64,000 nt of DNA, from the NCBI GenBank assembly GCA_902362865.1, contig CABIYE010000003.1, positions 44,689-108,688 on the forward strand. The letters are read 5' to 3'. The notes under the pieces are model-generated. The model saw only the letters and a list, made by a program, of their open reading frames with translations, was not told the DNA's origin and searched no databases. This stretch comes from Clostridiaceae bacterium (GTDB taxonomy: Bacteria > Bacillota > Clostridia > Lachnospirales > Lachnospiraceae). Positions within the stretch are counted from its first letter, which is position 1. Each line of letters begins with the position of its first letter. This document shows, in pieces, positions 15,958-25,489 of this stretch. Made by a program: the position numbers and the translations under genes.

Positions 15958-17715
15958 TTAACACATCCCTTTTCCGTAATTGACAACTTCCGCATCATGC
16001 TCTGTATGTAACAGCATATGTGCCTTATGAGACATCGGTCTCTCAAAGTACTCCTCGTACATCGTCAGAACATCCGGGTTTTCATGGGAGAAACGAAGCT
16101 TTGCGTTATCGTCCAAATAGTACAGATTCTTACCACGCTCGAATGCTCGCTCTTCGCCGTCATGGATTGGCTGTCCGCCGCCGCCGACACATCCGCCCGG
16201 ACATGCCATAACCTCTACAAAGTCATAATGCACTTCTCCACGCTCGATTTTCTGCAGAAGCGCTCTCGCATTGCTAAGCCCACTGACAACCGCTGTCCTT
16301 ATGGTAATGTCATTAATCTGGAAGTTTGCCTCCTGCACACCATCATTCTCGTTGAATCCCCGGCTTCTGACAGCCGTAAATGCGTCTACCGGAGGATTCT
16401 GTCCCTTAATAATATAATATGCAGAACGCAGAGCGGCCTCCATTACACCGCCGGTTGCCCCGAAAATAACTCCGGCTCCGGTACCCTCTTGCATCGGGCG
16501 GTCACTTTCAATATCCTTCAAAGTATCCGGGCTGATATGAGCAGAGCGAATCATCTTTGCCAGCTCTCGCGTGGTAATTACTGCATCAATATCATGCCCT
16601 GCATACTCGCCATAGAACAGTTCCATCTCGCGCTCGCCTTTTTTCGCCACACACGGCATCACCGATACAGTATAAATATTTTCCGGCGCCACGCCTATCT
16701 TTTCTGCAAAATAAGTCTTCATCGCCGCGCCGAACATCTGCTGCGGTGATTTTGCAGAAGAAAGATATCTCACCAAATGTGGAAACTGTGTCTTAATGAA
16801 ACGAATCCATCCCGGACAGCAGGAGGTGAACATGGGGCGCTCCTTCAGCTCGCCGCCGGTAAACCGCTGCACAAATTCATGGCCTTCTTCCATAATTGTC
16901 AAATCCGCAGAAAATGTAGTATCAAACACATAATCCACACCCATCCGTTTCAGGGAATCCAGGATCTTACCTACTGTTGCGTCCTTCGGTTCAATCCCAA
17001 GCTCCTCTCCCCAGGCTGCACGAACGGCAGGCGCCACCTGCGCCACCACTACTTTATTTTTATCTGCGATCGCGTCCCAGACCTTCTCTGTATCATCCCG
17101 CGCCGCAAGCGCTCCTACCGGACAGTGGGTAATGCACTGGCCGCAGAGAGAACAATCCGCCGATTCAATCGTGCGGTGTCCGGAGACATTAACCGTAGTC
17201 CGGGAGCCTGTACCTTCTACGTCCCAGACACCAAGGCTTTGAACCTTATCACACACCTGAACACAGCGCATACATTTGATACACTTTACAGAATCACGAA
17301 TCAACGGAAACTTGCGGTTCCAATTCTGACGCTCCAGCTCCTGTTTAAACGGAATCTCCAAAATATTCAGGTCATTGGAAATCTTCTGCAGGCTGCAGTT
17401 CCCGCTTCTCGGACAGGTCACACACTGGCAGTCATGCTGGGATAAGATCAATTCCACCGTTGTCCTTCTGTGCTTACGCACTTTCGGGCTGTTGGTATAA
17501 ATTACCATTCCTTCTTCCGCCACATTATTACAAGAAGTAATCAACTTCTCTTTTCCTTCCAGCTCCACCACGCACACACGACAGGCCGCGATTTCATTAA
17601 TCCCTTTCAGATAGCAAAGCTTGGGAATCGGAATTCCATTTGCTTTGGCGGCTTCCATAATCGTGGTATTTTCGCTTACCGAAATCTGTTTTCCATCAAT
17701 CGTAATATTTACCAT
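15958..17715 (-). CDS. [FeFe]-hydrogenase catalytic subunit, group A2-like
   Basis: Cytoplasmic iron-only hydrogenase of 585 aa that makes or oxidises H2. Domains in order: N-terminal plant-type [2Fe-2S] (about 1-80), His/Cys [4Fe-4S] (HDCQCVTCPRSGNC), two [4Fe-4S] clusters (CIKCMRCVQVC and CSLCGQCITHC), then the H-cluster domain with L1 TSCCPGW, L2 MPCVAKKGERE and L3 MACPGGCVGGGGQP, all intact, and the C-terminal small-subunit region. It overlaps the upstream flavoprotein gene by 7 nt, indicating a stable complex. The pairing with a GltD-like partner is the hallmark of group A2 hydrogenases; electron donor and direction are inferred, not shown. Confidence 0.92.
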   Translation of the reverse strand: MVNITIDGKQISVSENTTIMEAAKANGIPIPKLCYLKGINEIAACRVCVVELEGKEKLITSCNNVAEEGMVIYTNSPKVRKHRRTTVELILSQHDCQCVTCPRSGNCSLQKISNDLNILEIPFKQELERQNWNRKFPLIRDSVKCIKCMRCVQVCDKVQSLGVWDVEGTGSRTTVNVSGHRTIESADCSLCGQCITHCPVGALAARDDTEKVWDAIADKNKVVVAQVAPAVRAAWGEELGIEPKDATVGKILDSLKRMGVDYVFDTTFSADLTIMEEGHEFVQRFTGGELKERPMFTSCCPGWIRFIKTQFPHLVRYLSSAKSPQQMFGAAMKTYFAEKIGVAPENIYTVSVMPCVAKKGEREMELFYGEYAGHDIDAVITTRELAKMIRSAHISPDTLKDIESDRPMQEGTGAGVIFGATGGVMEAALRSAYYIIKGQNPPVDAFTAVRSRGFNENDGVQEANFQINDITIRTAVVSGLSNARALLQKIERGEVHYDFVEVMACPGGCVGGGGQPIHDGEERAFERGKNLYYLDDNAKLRFSHENPDVLTMYEEYFERPMSHKAHMLLHTEHDAEVVNYGKGMC

Positions 17716-19541
17716 AATTTTTCTCTGCCTCCTTTAAATATTCCGTATCCAAAGTGATCGCAGCGCAGGCATCTGGATGCCTCCTGCTTTGCCTCTTTCT
17801 CTGTCATACAATTTTCTACCCCTTCAAAGTCGCATATCCTCTCACAGGCTTCTCTTTCTGTCAGATTCACACGTCCGCAAGGAGTCCTGTCATCCAAATT
17901 AGCTTTCGGAATTTCCACGTCGCAGGAAATCTCATGGTGATATCCCAAATATTCATCTATATTGGCAGCTACTACCTTAGCCGCTGCAATTGCCTTAATT
18001 ACAGATGCCGGACCGCTTGCGCAGTCTCCGCCTGCAAATACTCCCGGCATGTTTTCAAATGTACCACTGCTTTTTGTCAGAATTTTACCGCGGGATACCG
18101 GAATACCCGCCTCTTCAAAATGGCGTGTCTCAATATTCTGCCCGATTGCCACCACCAGAATATCACACGGAATATACACATCCTCTTCTCCGGTAGGCTT
18201 GATGCTTGCACGTCCATCTTTAATCGCACTTACCATCTGTGGAGTCACATAGATTCCTTTGATATGGTTGTTTTCATCAATATCCAGAGCCGATGGTGCC
18301 TTCAAGGTCTGCAGCTCAATGCCTTCCGCCACAGCTCCCTCGATTTCTCCCGCAAGTGCGGTCATATCTGCCACTCGCCTTCTGTATACGATGCTTACCT
18401 TCTTCGCCCCAAGACGTTTTGCTGTACGAACAGCATCCATAGACACATTACCACCGCCAATAACCGCAACTTCCTTACCGGTAAGATCCATAATCTCATT
18501 TTTCCCGACATTCCGCAGGAACTGCACTGCCGACAATACGCCATCTGCATCCTCGCCTTCCAGGCCAAGCTTCTTATCTGTGCTCGCCCCAATGGTAATC
18601 AGCACAGCATCATACTGCTCCCGCAGCTTCTGAATGCTGATGTCCTGCCCAATCTTAAGACCGTACTTCACCTCCACGCCCGTTTTCAGAATACTGTTAA
18701 TGTCCTCATCCAGACGTTCTTTGGGAAGACGGTAATTCGGGATGCCGTACCGAAGCATTCCTCCAAGCTTCGGAAGCATCTCAAACACGGTTGTTTGATG
18801 TCCCATAAGCTGCAGATAATAAGCCGCACTAAGTCCTCCGGGACCGCCTCCCAGGACAGCAACCTTTTTGCCTGTGCTCGGCGCACATGCCGGAGGTTCC
18901 ACCTCACCCGCAAAATCAGCCGCCACACGCTTCAAACCACGGATATTGACAGAATCATCCACCATATTCCTGCGGCATCTCGCCTCACAGGGATGCTCAC
19001 AAATAAATCCACAGGTTGTAGGGAAGGGATTGTCCTTCCTTATCAGACGGATTGCATCGGCATATCTGCCCTCCCCAACCAGGGCAACATATCCCGGAAT
19101 ATCCACATGAGCCGGGCATAATGCCACACATGGCACCGGCTGATTATATGTACAAGTACAACGTCCGTTCTTGATGTGCTCGATATAATCATCCCGATAT
19201 CCAACCAACCCCTTATACACCATATGGGCAGCCTCATACCCAATGGCACAATCGGCAGATTCCATAATAGAAAGTGCTGTCTCTTCCATAATATCCAGCG
19301 TCTCCATTGTCGCCTTTCCATCCAGCACATCCTTGATAAAATGGTTCAGCTGTCCCAGCCCGATTCGGCACGGGACGCATTTGCCGCAGGTCTGCGCGTG
19401 ACACAGCTCCAAAAATGCACGCGCCATATCCACCGGGCATAAGCCCGGTGGACTCGACTCGATTCTCCGCTCAAGGTCTTTGTAAAGTCCCTCCATTACA
19501 ATCTTAGCCCTGTTCGGAGAAGCAATTTCTAATCTACTCAT
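17709..19541 (-). CDS. NuoF C-terminal-like/GltD-like fused NAD(P)H:Fe-S flavoprotein
   Basis: Electron-input partner for the adjacent hydrogenase, 610 aa. Residues about 1-130 resemble the Fe-S end of NuoF/HydB (CGKCVPCRIG). Then a GltD-type module: N-terminal Fe-S motifs CVALCPAHVD and CGFICEHPCEARCRR, FAD fold VAVLGGGPGGLSAAYYL, NAD(P) fold VAVIGGGNVSMDAVR, and AIGQNIETRHF/GVFAGGDCASG near the C-terminal FAD site, ending in more Cys (CERICDF, CLRCDHFGYG). It lacks the FMN/NAD half of NuoF, so the GltD part must handle nucleotide. First gene of a two-gene operon. Confidence 0.85.
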   Translation of the reverse strand: MSRLEIASPNRAKIVMEGLYKDLERRIESSPPGLCPVDMARAFLELCHAQTCGKCVPCRIGLGQLNHFIKDVLDGKATMETLDIMEETALSIMESADCAIGYEAAHMVYKGLVGYRDDYIEHIKNGRCTCTYNQPVPCVALCPAHVDIPGYVALVGEGRYADAIRLIRKDNPFPTTCGFICEHPCEARCRRNMVDDSVNIRGLKRVAADFAGEVEPPACAPSTGKKVAVLGGGPGGLSAAYYLQLMGHQTTVFEMLPKLGGMLRYGIPNYRLPKERLDEDINSILKTGVEVKYGLKIGQDISIQKLREQYDAVLITIGASTDKKLGLEGEDADGVLSAVQFLRNVGKNEIMDLTGKEVAVIGGGNVSMDAVRTAKRLGAKKVSIVYRRRVADMTALAGEIEGAVAEGIELQTLKAPSALDIDENNHIKGIYVTPQMVSAIKDGRASIKPTGEEDVYIPCDILVVAIGQNIETRHFEEAGIPVSRGKILTKSSGTFENMPGVFAGGDCASGPASVIKAIAAAKVVAANIDEYLGYHHEISCDVEIPKANLDDRTPCGRVNLTEREACERICDFEGVENCMTEKEAKQEASRCLRCDHFGYGIFKGGREKLW

Positions 19542-19591
19542 CTTTTTTACCTCTCTTTTTGAAAAATTCTGCTTCTGTATCAGGTTTATTC

Positions 19592-19620
19592 ATTATATCA
19601 CTAAATTAACCGGATGTAAT
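19592..19620 (-). promoter_or_regulatory. Predicted promoter of the hydrogenase operon
   Basis: Minus strand ATTACA (19620-19615), 17-bp spacer, TATAAT (19597-19592), about 50 nt upstream of the first hydrogenase gene. The -10 is perfect; the -35 matches 4 of 6. Confidence 0.5.
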
Positions 19621-19670
19621 CAGATTTTCTATAAGTAGATTATTTAACAGCATAGTCATTATTTTAACAT

Positions 19671-20057
19671 TTATTTTGACTGGTAAAGTCCCCACCAATA
19701 TAATGCCGGGAGCAGATAATCTAACACAACAAGAAATGTAAATGTCCCATTTACGATTCCCTGTACCGTAGATATGATCAATATTACCGTCCAAATTCCT
19801 GCAAATACAGATGCCCATTTTGCAGACTTGCCGCTGATTCCAAAAATACCTGCACAAACGCAGCTGATACTGCTGATAACCGACAGAATCAGATTCAGCG
19901 GTGTGAACGCCTCTTCCAGGATACTCATATCCACTCCCGGGATTTCTCCCATCTGCGGAATCATCACATAGCTGATAACCGTGGATATTAATCCTAAAAC
20001 ACCTGCAATAATTAAAATAACAGACACAACTTTCAGTAACATTTTGGGTTTAAACAT
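19671..20057 (-). CDS. Small four-span membrane protein of unknown function
   Basis: 128 aa with four hydrophobic segments (about residues 8-30, 52-73, 80-100, 103-122) and a basic N-terminus, so probably inserted in the membrane with both ends inside. I do not recognise a family. It follows the MacB-like permease by 17 nt with its own AAGGAGG, making it the last gene of the efflux operon; it may be an accessory or immunity-type component. Confidence 0.6.
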   Translation of the reverse strand: MFKPKMLLKVVSVILIIAGVLGLISTVISYVMIPQMGEIPGVDMSILEEAFTPLNLILSVISSISCVCAGIFGISGKSAKWASVFAGIWTVILIISTVQGIVNGTFTFLVVLDYLLPALYWWGLYQSK

Positions 20058-20074
20058 ACTCTTTTCCTCCTTGT

Positions 20075-21310
20075 CTATAATTGCCTTAACGCTTCTATCG
20101 GACTCATTTTAGCCGCTTTTCTGGCAGGATATATGCCAAAAACAATTCCGATTCCACATGAAAAACATGTAGTCAGGATAATTGCGGCCGGAGACAGCTT
20201 TGCTGACAAACCTCCTATCTCCAGAGCGGTCACCAGCCCGGAAATGCCCGCTCCTGCCAAAATACCTATCACCCCTCCTATCCCGGATATAATGGCTGAT
20301 TCACACAAGAACTGTGCAATAATGGATGAGGTTTTTGCTCCCAGAGCTTTACGAATCCCAATTTCTCTGGTACGTTCCGTGACGGATACCAGCATAATAT
20401 TCATGACGCCTATTCCTCCTACCAGCAGGGAAATTCCTGCCACGAAGGCAATAAACGCTGTTACTCCATCCAGAATGGTCCCCATCATATTCAGCATATC
20501 CGTTGACTGCTGCTTTGTAAATAGATTTTCTCCATCATTTAAATGCCGGGAGTTTAATATCCGGACTGCCGCTTTTGCCGCCGCGTTTTCGTCCTGTCCT
20601 TCCGCCAGATAAAGCGTAATAGCGGAAAAATTCCCCGGCTGCTCCCCCCAGTTTTCTGACACTGTATAGGGAAGCTCTAAGAATACCGGCATCTGCATTC
20701 CAAACATCTCCATCGCTTCTTCATTTGCCGCCATTTCCTCTGCATCACCATCGCGGATGCCTTTCACACGCAGGGTCTGAATACTGTTTTCAATTTCCAG
20801 GTCAAGATCCATGCCTATAATATCCGTCGTTCCAAAAAGGTAAAGAGCGCTCGCCTTATCCAGGACACAGTCTGGAACACCGTTTTGCACATCATCCTCT
20901 GTAAAATAAGTACCCCTTATCACCGGCTTCTGTAAAGGATCATTTTCTTCATCCGGCGTTGTAAGCGTTACGTAAGCATCAAAACTTCCTTTTCTTGTCT
21001 CCACCTTACCAATCACCTGTGAAATAGATACAATGCCTGTCACGCGGTCTTCTAAGCTTTCTTTTAATACCTGTATATCCTGCCACGTAATCAACTCCGT
21101 ATTTGTCGTTTCTTCCAAATCCACCATCACCGTAACGCTTTTTACTTCACCAGTTGCCATCACGTCCGCTTTCAATCCATTTCCAATTGATACAATCGTA
21201 ATAACCGAAGCAATTCCGATGATGATTCCAAGCATGGTAAGAAAAGATCTTCCTTTATTCTCTTTGATATTATAAAGAGCCATTTTTATGTATTCACCAA
21301 ATTGTCCCAT
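20075..21310 (-). CDS. MacB-type ABC transporter permease
   Basis: Membrane subunit of a tripartite-like ABC exporter, 411 aa. Topology is the MacB/FtsX pattern: one N-terminal span (SFLTMLGIIIGIASVITIVSIGNG), a large extracytoplasmic domain (residues about 45-280), and three C-terminal spans with the FtsX-family block NIMLVSVTERTREIGIRKALGA. It follows the adaptor gene after 4 nt. Related systems in Gram-positives export peptides or small antimicrobials or sense cell-envelope stress; the cargo here is unknown. Confidence 0.88.
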   Translation of the reverse strand: MGQFGEYIKMALYNIKENKGRSFLTMLGIIIGIASVITIVSIGNGLKADVMATGEVKSVTVMVDLEETTNTELITWQDIQVLKESLEDRVTGIVSISQVIGKVETRKGSFDAYVTLTTPDEENDPLQKPVIRGTYFTEDDVQNGVPDCVLDKASALYLFGTTDIIGMDLDLEIENSIQTLRVKGIRDGDAEEMAANEEAMEMFGMQMPVFLELPYTVSENWGEQPGNFSAITLYLAEGQDENAAAKAAVRILNSRHLNDGENLFTKQQSTDMLNMMGTILDGVTAFIAFVAGISLLVGGIGVMNIMLVSVTERTREIGIRKALGAKTSSIIAQFLCESAIISGIGGVIGILAGAGISGLVTALEIGGLSAKLSPAAIILTTCFSCGIGIVFGIYPARKAAKMSPIEALRQL

Positions 21311-21314
21311 TCTT

Positions 21315-22916
21315 CTACTCCTCAGATACCGCTTCTTCTATAATGGCAGACGCTTTCATTCCCTCTCTGATGTTATCGGAAGTATCTGACACAACTTTAT
21401 CACCCTCCTGAAGTCCTTTTACAACTTCAACCTTGCTATCTGACGCAATTCCTAATTCAATTTCCTGCTTTTCTACGATCCCATCCCGAAGCACATATAC
21501 AAAATCTCCATCCGCCGAAGTATTCACCACTTCAGATGGTATGCAAAGAACCATCTCCTTATCCGCAACCGCCAGTTCTACTTTAGCGCTGACTCCAATA
21601 CAGATATTTTCATCCGGATTATCAACATGGATCTCTGCACCAATAACAGGATTTCCTTTTTGATTAAGAACCGCAATTTTATTCACCGACTTTAACGTCC
21701 CCTGATAAGAATACTGCCCGATTTTAATATCTGCGCTGCTTCCAATCACAAGATTATCAAAATCATTGGCGGATACTTCCAGCTTTACACACACTTCTTT
21801 CGTGCTCGCCAGAGTAAATAGCTCACCTCCCTGAACGACCATGCCAGACGCATCCAGCTTCGTATCAGCAATAACTCCGTCAAATTCTGCCCTGACTCCT
21901 TCTTTTCCTTTTGCCAGCAGCTCCTCTGTGCTAAGTCCCGCAAGTTCCGCAAGATTCTCAGAAACCTGCATATTTTTCCGCTGCGCATCAGTAAGCCCGG
22001 TACTTACTCCCGTCTGGGCACTGCCCTCCGCCGATGTAAGGCTGGATTTCAAAGCTTCCAGTTCCTGCTCACCGGCCTGAATCAGTTGTGCCGTCTCAGA
22101 AGCAGAAGTATTTAACTTCCCGGAAAGTTCATTTTCCTTTCCTGCTTTTGCATTCGACAAGTCAAGATGCTCCTTTTCCAGTTCTCCCAGTAAATTCCGA
22201 CAAGTATTCTTCTCTTCCTCCGAAACAGCCGTTTCTATCTTGGTCTGTACATCTATCTGGTTTTTCTCATTCTCGTTCAGCGCCTCATCAAGTTGGGCGA
22301 TCTGAGACTGCAGATTGGTGATTTCCGTCTGATTCTGCTCTGCCTGTGCCGCTTCGGCTTCTGCCTGTGCATACAATTCATTCAATTCCGCCTCTTTGGC
22401 AGCAATCTGATTCTCCAGGCTCTGAACAGATGCTGCTGCTTGTTGTTCTGCCTGCGCTGCACTGGCGGCCGCTCGTTCACTCTGGGCAATTGTATCCTGA
22501 TTCGAGTATCGCGCTGACTGAATATTGAGCTGGGACTGTTCATTATCCCTTTCCAGATTCGTTGTATCAAATGTCACCAGTATGTCTCCTGCCTTCACCG
22601 TACTTCCTACTTTTACATAATTGTTCTCCACCGGTGCATTTACCGGCGAATAAAAGACTTTTGTTTTTTCACTCTCCACAATTCCAGACGTATGATAAAC
22701 CTGACGGATGTCTTCTCGCTGTGCTTGTGTCACATGAAGCTGTTCTTCTTCGGAAGCGCCGGCCAATTGAGAAACACCGAAGAAGAGCAGACAAATCACC
22801 GCCAGGATTGGAAGAATAACCCACCCCGGCAATTTCTTTTTTGGCTTCCTCTCTGTTATTCGTTCTTCCTTCTTATTCTTCTTATCCTCCACGGATTCTT
22901 TACTCTTTTTAAACAT
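21315..22916 (-). CDS. HlyD/MacA-family efflux adaptor
   Basis: Membrane-anchored adaptor of 533 aa. A basic, Lys-rich cytoplasmic tail (about 35 aa) precedes one transmembrane span (LPGWVILPILAVICLLFFGVS). The external part has a biotinyl-lipoyl-like half (VKVGSTVKAGDILVTFD), a long Ala/Gln/Glu coiled coil (about residues 125-330), the second lipoyl half (VRAEFDGVIADTKLDASGMVVQGG) and beta-barrel plus membrane-proximal domains (GIASDSKVEVVKGLQEGDKVV). The coiled coil is long for a MacA in an organism without an outer membrane. Middle gene of ATPase-adaptor-permease. Confidence 0.88.
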   Translation of the reverse strand: MFKKSKESVEDKKNKKEERITERKPKKKLPGWVILPILAVICLLFFGVSQLAGASEEEQLHVTQAQREDIRQVYHTSGIVESEKTKVFYSPVNAPVENNYVKVGSTVKAGDILVTFDTTNLERDNEQSQLNIQSARYSNQDTIAQSERAAASAAQAEQQAAASVQSLENQIAAKEAELNELYAQAEAEAAQAEQNQTEITNLQSQIAQLDEALNENEKNQIDVQTKIETAVSEEEKNTCRNLLGELEKEHLDLSNAKAGKENELSGKLNTSASETAQLIQAGEQELEALKSSLTSAEGSAQTGVSTGLTDAQRKNMQVSENLAELAGLSTEELLAKGKEGVRAEFDGVIADTKLDASGMVVQGGELFTLASTKEVCVKLEVSANDFDNLVIGSSADIKIGQYSYQGTLKSVNKIAVLNQKGNPVIGAEIHVDNPDENICIGVSAKVELAVADKEMVLCIPSEVVNTSADGDFVYVLRDGIVEKQEIELGIASDSKVEVVKGLQEGDKVVSDTSDNIREGMKASAIIEEAVSEE

Positions 22917-22935
22917 TTTCTCCCTCCTCAGATAA

Positions 22936-23625
22936 CTATTCTTTATTCCGGTAATCCGCCTCTATCTTCCCGTCACTGATACGGATGACTCTTTTTGCCT
23001 GTTCCGCTATCTCCGGGTCATGAGTAATCACGATTACCGTCCTTCCCGACAAATGCAGTTTCAACAAAATCCCCATAATCTCTTTTGTGGAATTAGAATC
23101 CAGATTACCGGTCGGCTCATCAGCAAGTATAATCGATGGTTTTGCCGCAATCGCTCTCGCCACCGCCGTCCGTTGCTGCTGACCGCCGGACATCTCAGCC
23201 GGTTTATGATGCATACGCTCGCCAAGCCCTACCATCTCCAGGGCTTCCCGCGCCATCTCCCGACGGGTCTTCCTATCCACTCCCCGGTAAATAAGAGGAA
23301 GCTCCACATTGCCTAATGCATCTATATTAGAAATCAAATTAAACCCCTGAAAAATGAAACCAATCTGCCTGTTGCGAATATCAGAAAGCTGGTTGTCATT
23401 CAAAGCAGAAACATCTTTTCCCTGAAGATAATATTTCCCGGAAGTAGGAACATCCAAACACCCCAGCATATTCATAAAAGTAGACTTTCCCGAACCGGAA
23501 TGGCCGATAATCGCCACAAATTCTCCTTCTTCAATCGTCAGACTGATTCCATCCAAAGCATGAACCTCATTCTCTCCCGGATTGTATATCTTATACACAT
23601 CTTCAATCTTAATTAATTCACCCAT
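22936..23625 (-). CDS. MacB/LolD-type ABC transporter ATP-binding protein
   Basis: ATPase of the efflux system, about 229 aa. Walker A GHSGSGKST, Q-loop IGFIFQGFNLI, signature MSGGQQQRTAVARA, Walker B ILADEPTGNLDS and the H-loop VITHDPE are intact; DEPTGNLDS is characteristic of the LolD/MacB/SalX group. I chose ATG 23625 (GAAGGGAAGGGGAAG upstream, and the family N-terminus LIKIEDVYKIY begins there) over an upstream in-frame start at 23757, which would run into the rplQ terminator. First gene of the operon, behind a large inverted repeat. Confidence 0.92.
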   Translation of the reverse strand: MGELIKIEDVYKIYNPGENEVHALDGISLTIEEGEFVAIIGHSGSGKSTFMNMLGCLDVPTSGKYYLQGKDVSALNDNQLSDIRNRQIGFIFQGFNLISNIDALGNVELPLIYRGVDRKTRREMAREALEMVGLGERMHHKPAEMSGGQQQRTAVARAIAAKPSIILADEPTGNLDSNSTKEIMGILLKLHLSGRTVIVITHDPEIAEQAKRVIRISDGKIEADYRNKE

Positions 23626-23658
23626 CTTCCCCTTCCCTTCATTCATTTGTAACGCTAT

Positions 23659-23688
23659 ATTATTGTATTGCTTAACTAGTACAATAAT
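23659..23688. promoter_or_regulatory. Inverted-repeat operator candidate of the efflux operon
   Basis: Perfect 9-base arms ATTATTGTA and TACAATAAT separated by 12 nt, 35-65 bp upstream of the ABC ATPase start. Similar TTGTA-N-TACAA repeats precede ABC-exporter operons controlled by YtrA-type GntR repressors. No such regulator is in this window. Confidence 0.5.
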
Positions 23689-23721
23689 AGCACTGTTTCC
23701 ATATAAAAGCAAGAACCGCTT

Positions 23722-23754
23722 AAAAAAAACGCACCCTGATTTCTCAGAGTGCGT
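23722..23754 (-). terminator. Terminator of the alpha (rplQ) operon
   Basis: ACGCACTCTGA/TCAGGGTGCGT stem with GAAA loop and a run of eight T on the minus strand, 15 nt after the rplQ stop. It ends the long ribosomal protein region. Confidence 0.92.
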
Positions 23755-23769
23755 CACACTTAATCTCTT

Positions 23770-24306
23770 TTATACAAGCTCAATCAGAACTTCCATAGCT
23801 GCATCACCTTTACGCTGGCCAATCTTTACAATTCTTGTATAACCACCGCTGCGGTCTGCATACTTTGGAGCAATTTCATCAAACAGTTTCGCAACAAGAT
23901 CAACTTCTTTTGTATTTTTCTTTCTTCCTGCTGCTTCTGTCGGAACATCCTTTACCGGATAAAGAACTTTCAGCATCTGTCTTCTTGCATGAAGTCTGGA
24001 CGGCTTATCTTTCTTAATTGTCTTGTCAACTTCGTCATATACGGTAACTTTCTTACCATCTACAACTTCTTTCACTCTCTTGCCGTCTTTGTCTTTCCGG
24101 GCAACCTTTGCTTTAACAGTAACCTCTTCATAGTTATCTTTCTCTTTTACAGCCAAGGCAATCAGACCTTCTGCAATCTTGCGGATTTCCTTTGCTTTTG
24201 CCTCAGTTGTTCTGATTTTTCCATTGTTAATCAGAGCTGTTACCTGGTTTCTTAACAATGCTTTTCTCTGGCTTGCTGTTCTGCCAAGCTTTCTATACTT
24301 TGCCAT
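23770..24306 (-). CDS. rplQ: 50S ribosomal protein L17 (long form)
   Basis: Large-subunit protein at the exit-tunnel side. The start [21 protein letters not shown] and the end [24 protein letters not shown] are canonical. At 178 aa it is about 55-60 residues longer than Bacillus L17: a Lys/Glu/Val-rich insertion (about residues 50-100) sits before LHARRQ. ATG 24306 follows GGAGG, so the extra N-terminal Met-containing stretch from 24321 is not used. Last gene of the alpha operon after rpoA. Confidence 0.95.
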   Translation of the reverse strand: MAKYRKLGRTASQRKALLRNQVTALINNGKIRTTEAKAKEIRKIAEGLIALAVKEKDNYEEVTVKAKVARKDKDGKRVKEVVDGKKVTVYDEVDKTIKKDKPSRLHARRQMLKVLYPVKDVPTEAAGRKKNTKEVDLVAKLFDEIAPKYADRSGGYTRIVKIGQRKGDAAMEVLIELV

Positions 24307-24470
24307 TTTCATATCCTCCATATTCTAACATCTGGTTACGCATCTTCGGGCTTACTAGCCAAATGCTGCCGTCATGCATCTTCGGACTTACTGACGGCTC
24401 GTTTTCGCTACGATTAGTGGAAGCCGCTTGAACATTAGCAGTTCAATCGGCATCGCGGACTTCGTCCGCT
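24307..24470. other. Hairpin-rich spacer between rpoA and rplQ
   Basis: A 164-bp gap inside an operon whose genes are usually separated by less than 60 bp. It contains two near-direct repeats of the form GCATCTTCGG-CTTACT (around 24341 and 24375) and short stems such as GCGGACTTCGTCCGC. No gene. See the finding on operon spacers. Confidence 0.5.
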
Positions 24471-25430
24471 CTACTCCTCTCCCTGGCTTAGTTCTAAGCC
24501 AAGCTCTTTTAATTTCGCCAAAACCTCTTCCAGAGATTTACGGCCAAGATTACGAACTTTCATCATATCTTCCGGAGTTCTGTTAGTCAATTCTTCAACC
24601 GTATTGATTCCCGCTCTCTTCAGGCAGTTATAAGAGCGAACAGACAATTCCAGCTCGTCAATACTCATCTCAAGCACTTTTTCTTTCTCGTCATCTTCTT
24701 TTTCAATCATTACCTCGGCTGCCTGTGCAACTTCTGATAAATCAATGAATAATTTCAGATGCTCGCTAAGTACTTTCGCTGCCAGACTGACAGCTTCATC
24801 CGGCGCTAATGTTGCGTTTGTCCACACATCCAGCGTCAGTTTATCAAAGTCTGTGATCTGTCCAACACGTGTATTCTCTACTGTAAGGTTCACGCGCTCT
24901 ACCGGAGTATAAATAGAATCAATCGGAATCACTGCTATCGGCAATTCTTCGTTCTTGTTCTTATCGGCACTTACATAACCTCTGCCCTTCGTAATTGTAA
25001 GCTCCATATATAACTTACTGTCAGCGCCGCCATTCAACGTAGCGATAACAGTCTCCGGATTCATAATCTCAATATCCGAATCCACCTGAATATCTGCCCC
25101 AGTCACAACACCTTCGCCTTCAAACTCAATATAAGCCGTCTTCGGTTCATCTGTATCAGACGTGTTCTTGATAGCCAGTGATTTCAGGTTCATGATGATC
25201 TCTGTAACATCTTCTTTGACACCCGGAATAGAACTGAACTCATGCAGTACTCCATCAATCTTCACCTGGCTGATCGCAGCTCCCGGAAGTGAAGAAAGCA
25301 TGATTCTTCTCAGAGAATTTCCAAGTGTTGTTCCGTAGCCTCTTTCCAAAGGTTCTACAACAAATCTCCCATGTCTCTTGTCTTCTGAAATTTCAGTTAT
25401 TTCTATATTTGGTTTATTAAAATCAAACAC
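24471..25430 (-). CDS. rpoA: DNA-directed RNA polymerase subunit alpha
   Basis: RNA polymerase assembly and activator-contact subunit, 319 aa. N-terminal dimerisation domain with [20 protein letters not shown], then an acidic linker ([10 protein letters not shown]) and a C-terminal domain with [16 protein letters not shown] and [10 protein letters not shown], the DNA- and activator-binding helices. Standard length and position between rpsD and rplQ. Confidence 0.98.
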   Translation of the reverse strand: MFDFNKPNIEITEISEDKRHGRFVVEPLERGYGTTLGNSLRRIMLSSLPGAAISQVKIDGVLHEFSSIPGVKEDVTEIIMNLKSLAIKNTSDTDEPKTAYIEFEGEGVVTGADIQVDSDIEIMNPETVIATLNGGADSKLYMELTITKGRGYVSADKNKNEELPIAVIPIDSIYTPVERVNLTVENTRVGQITDFDKLTLDVWTNATLAPDEAVSLAAKVLSEHLKLFIDLSEVAQAAEVMIEKEDDEKEKVLEMSIDELELSVRSYNCLKRAGINTVEELTNRTPEDMMKVRNLGRKSLEEVLAKLKELGLELSQGEE

Positions 25431-25489
25431 TATACAGTCCCTCCTTCTGGGTTATTCGGTTTATCGAGGGTTAATTATCTAAATCTTAT

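Noticed and set aside
12240-24017. Many long open frames antisense to adhE, the hydrogenase and rplQ
   Set aside because: They lack ribosome binding sites, have biased Cys/His/Arg content typical of reverse frames, and overlap strong genes.
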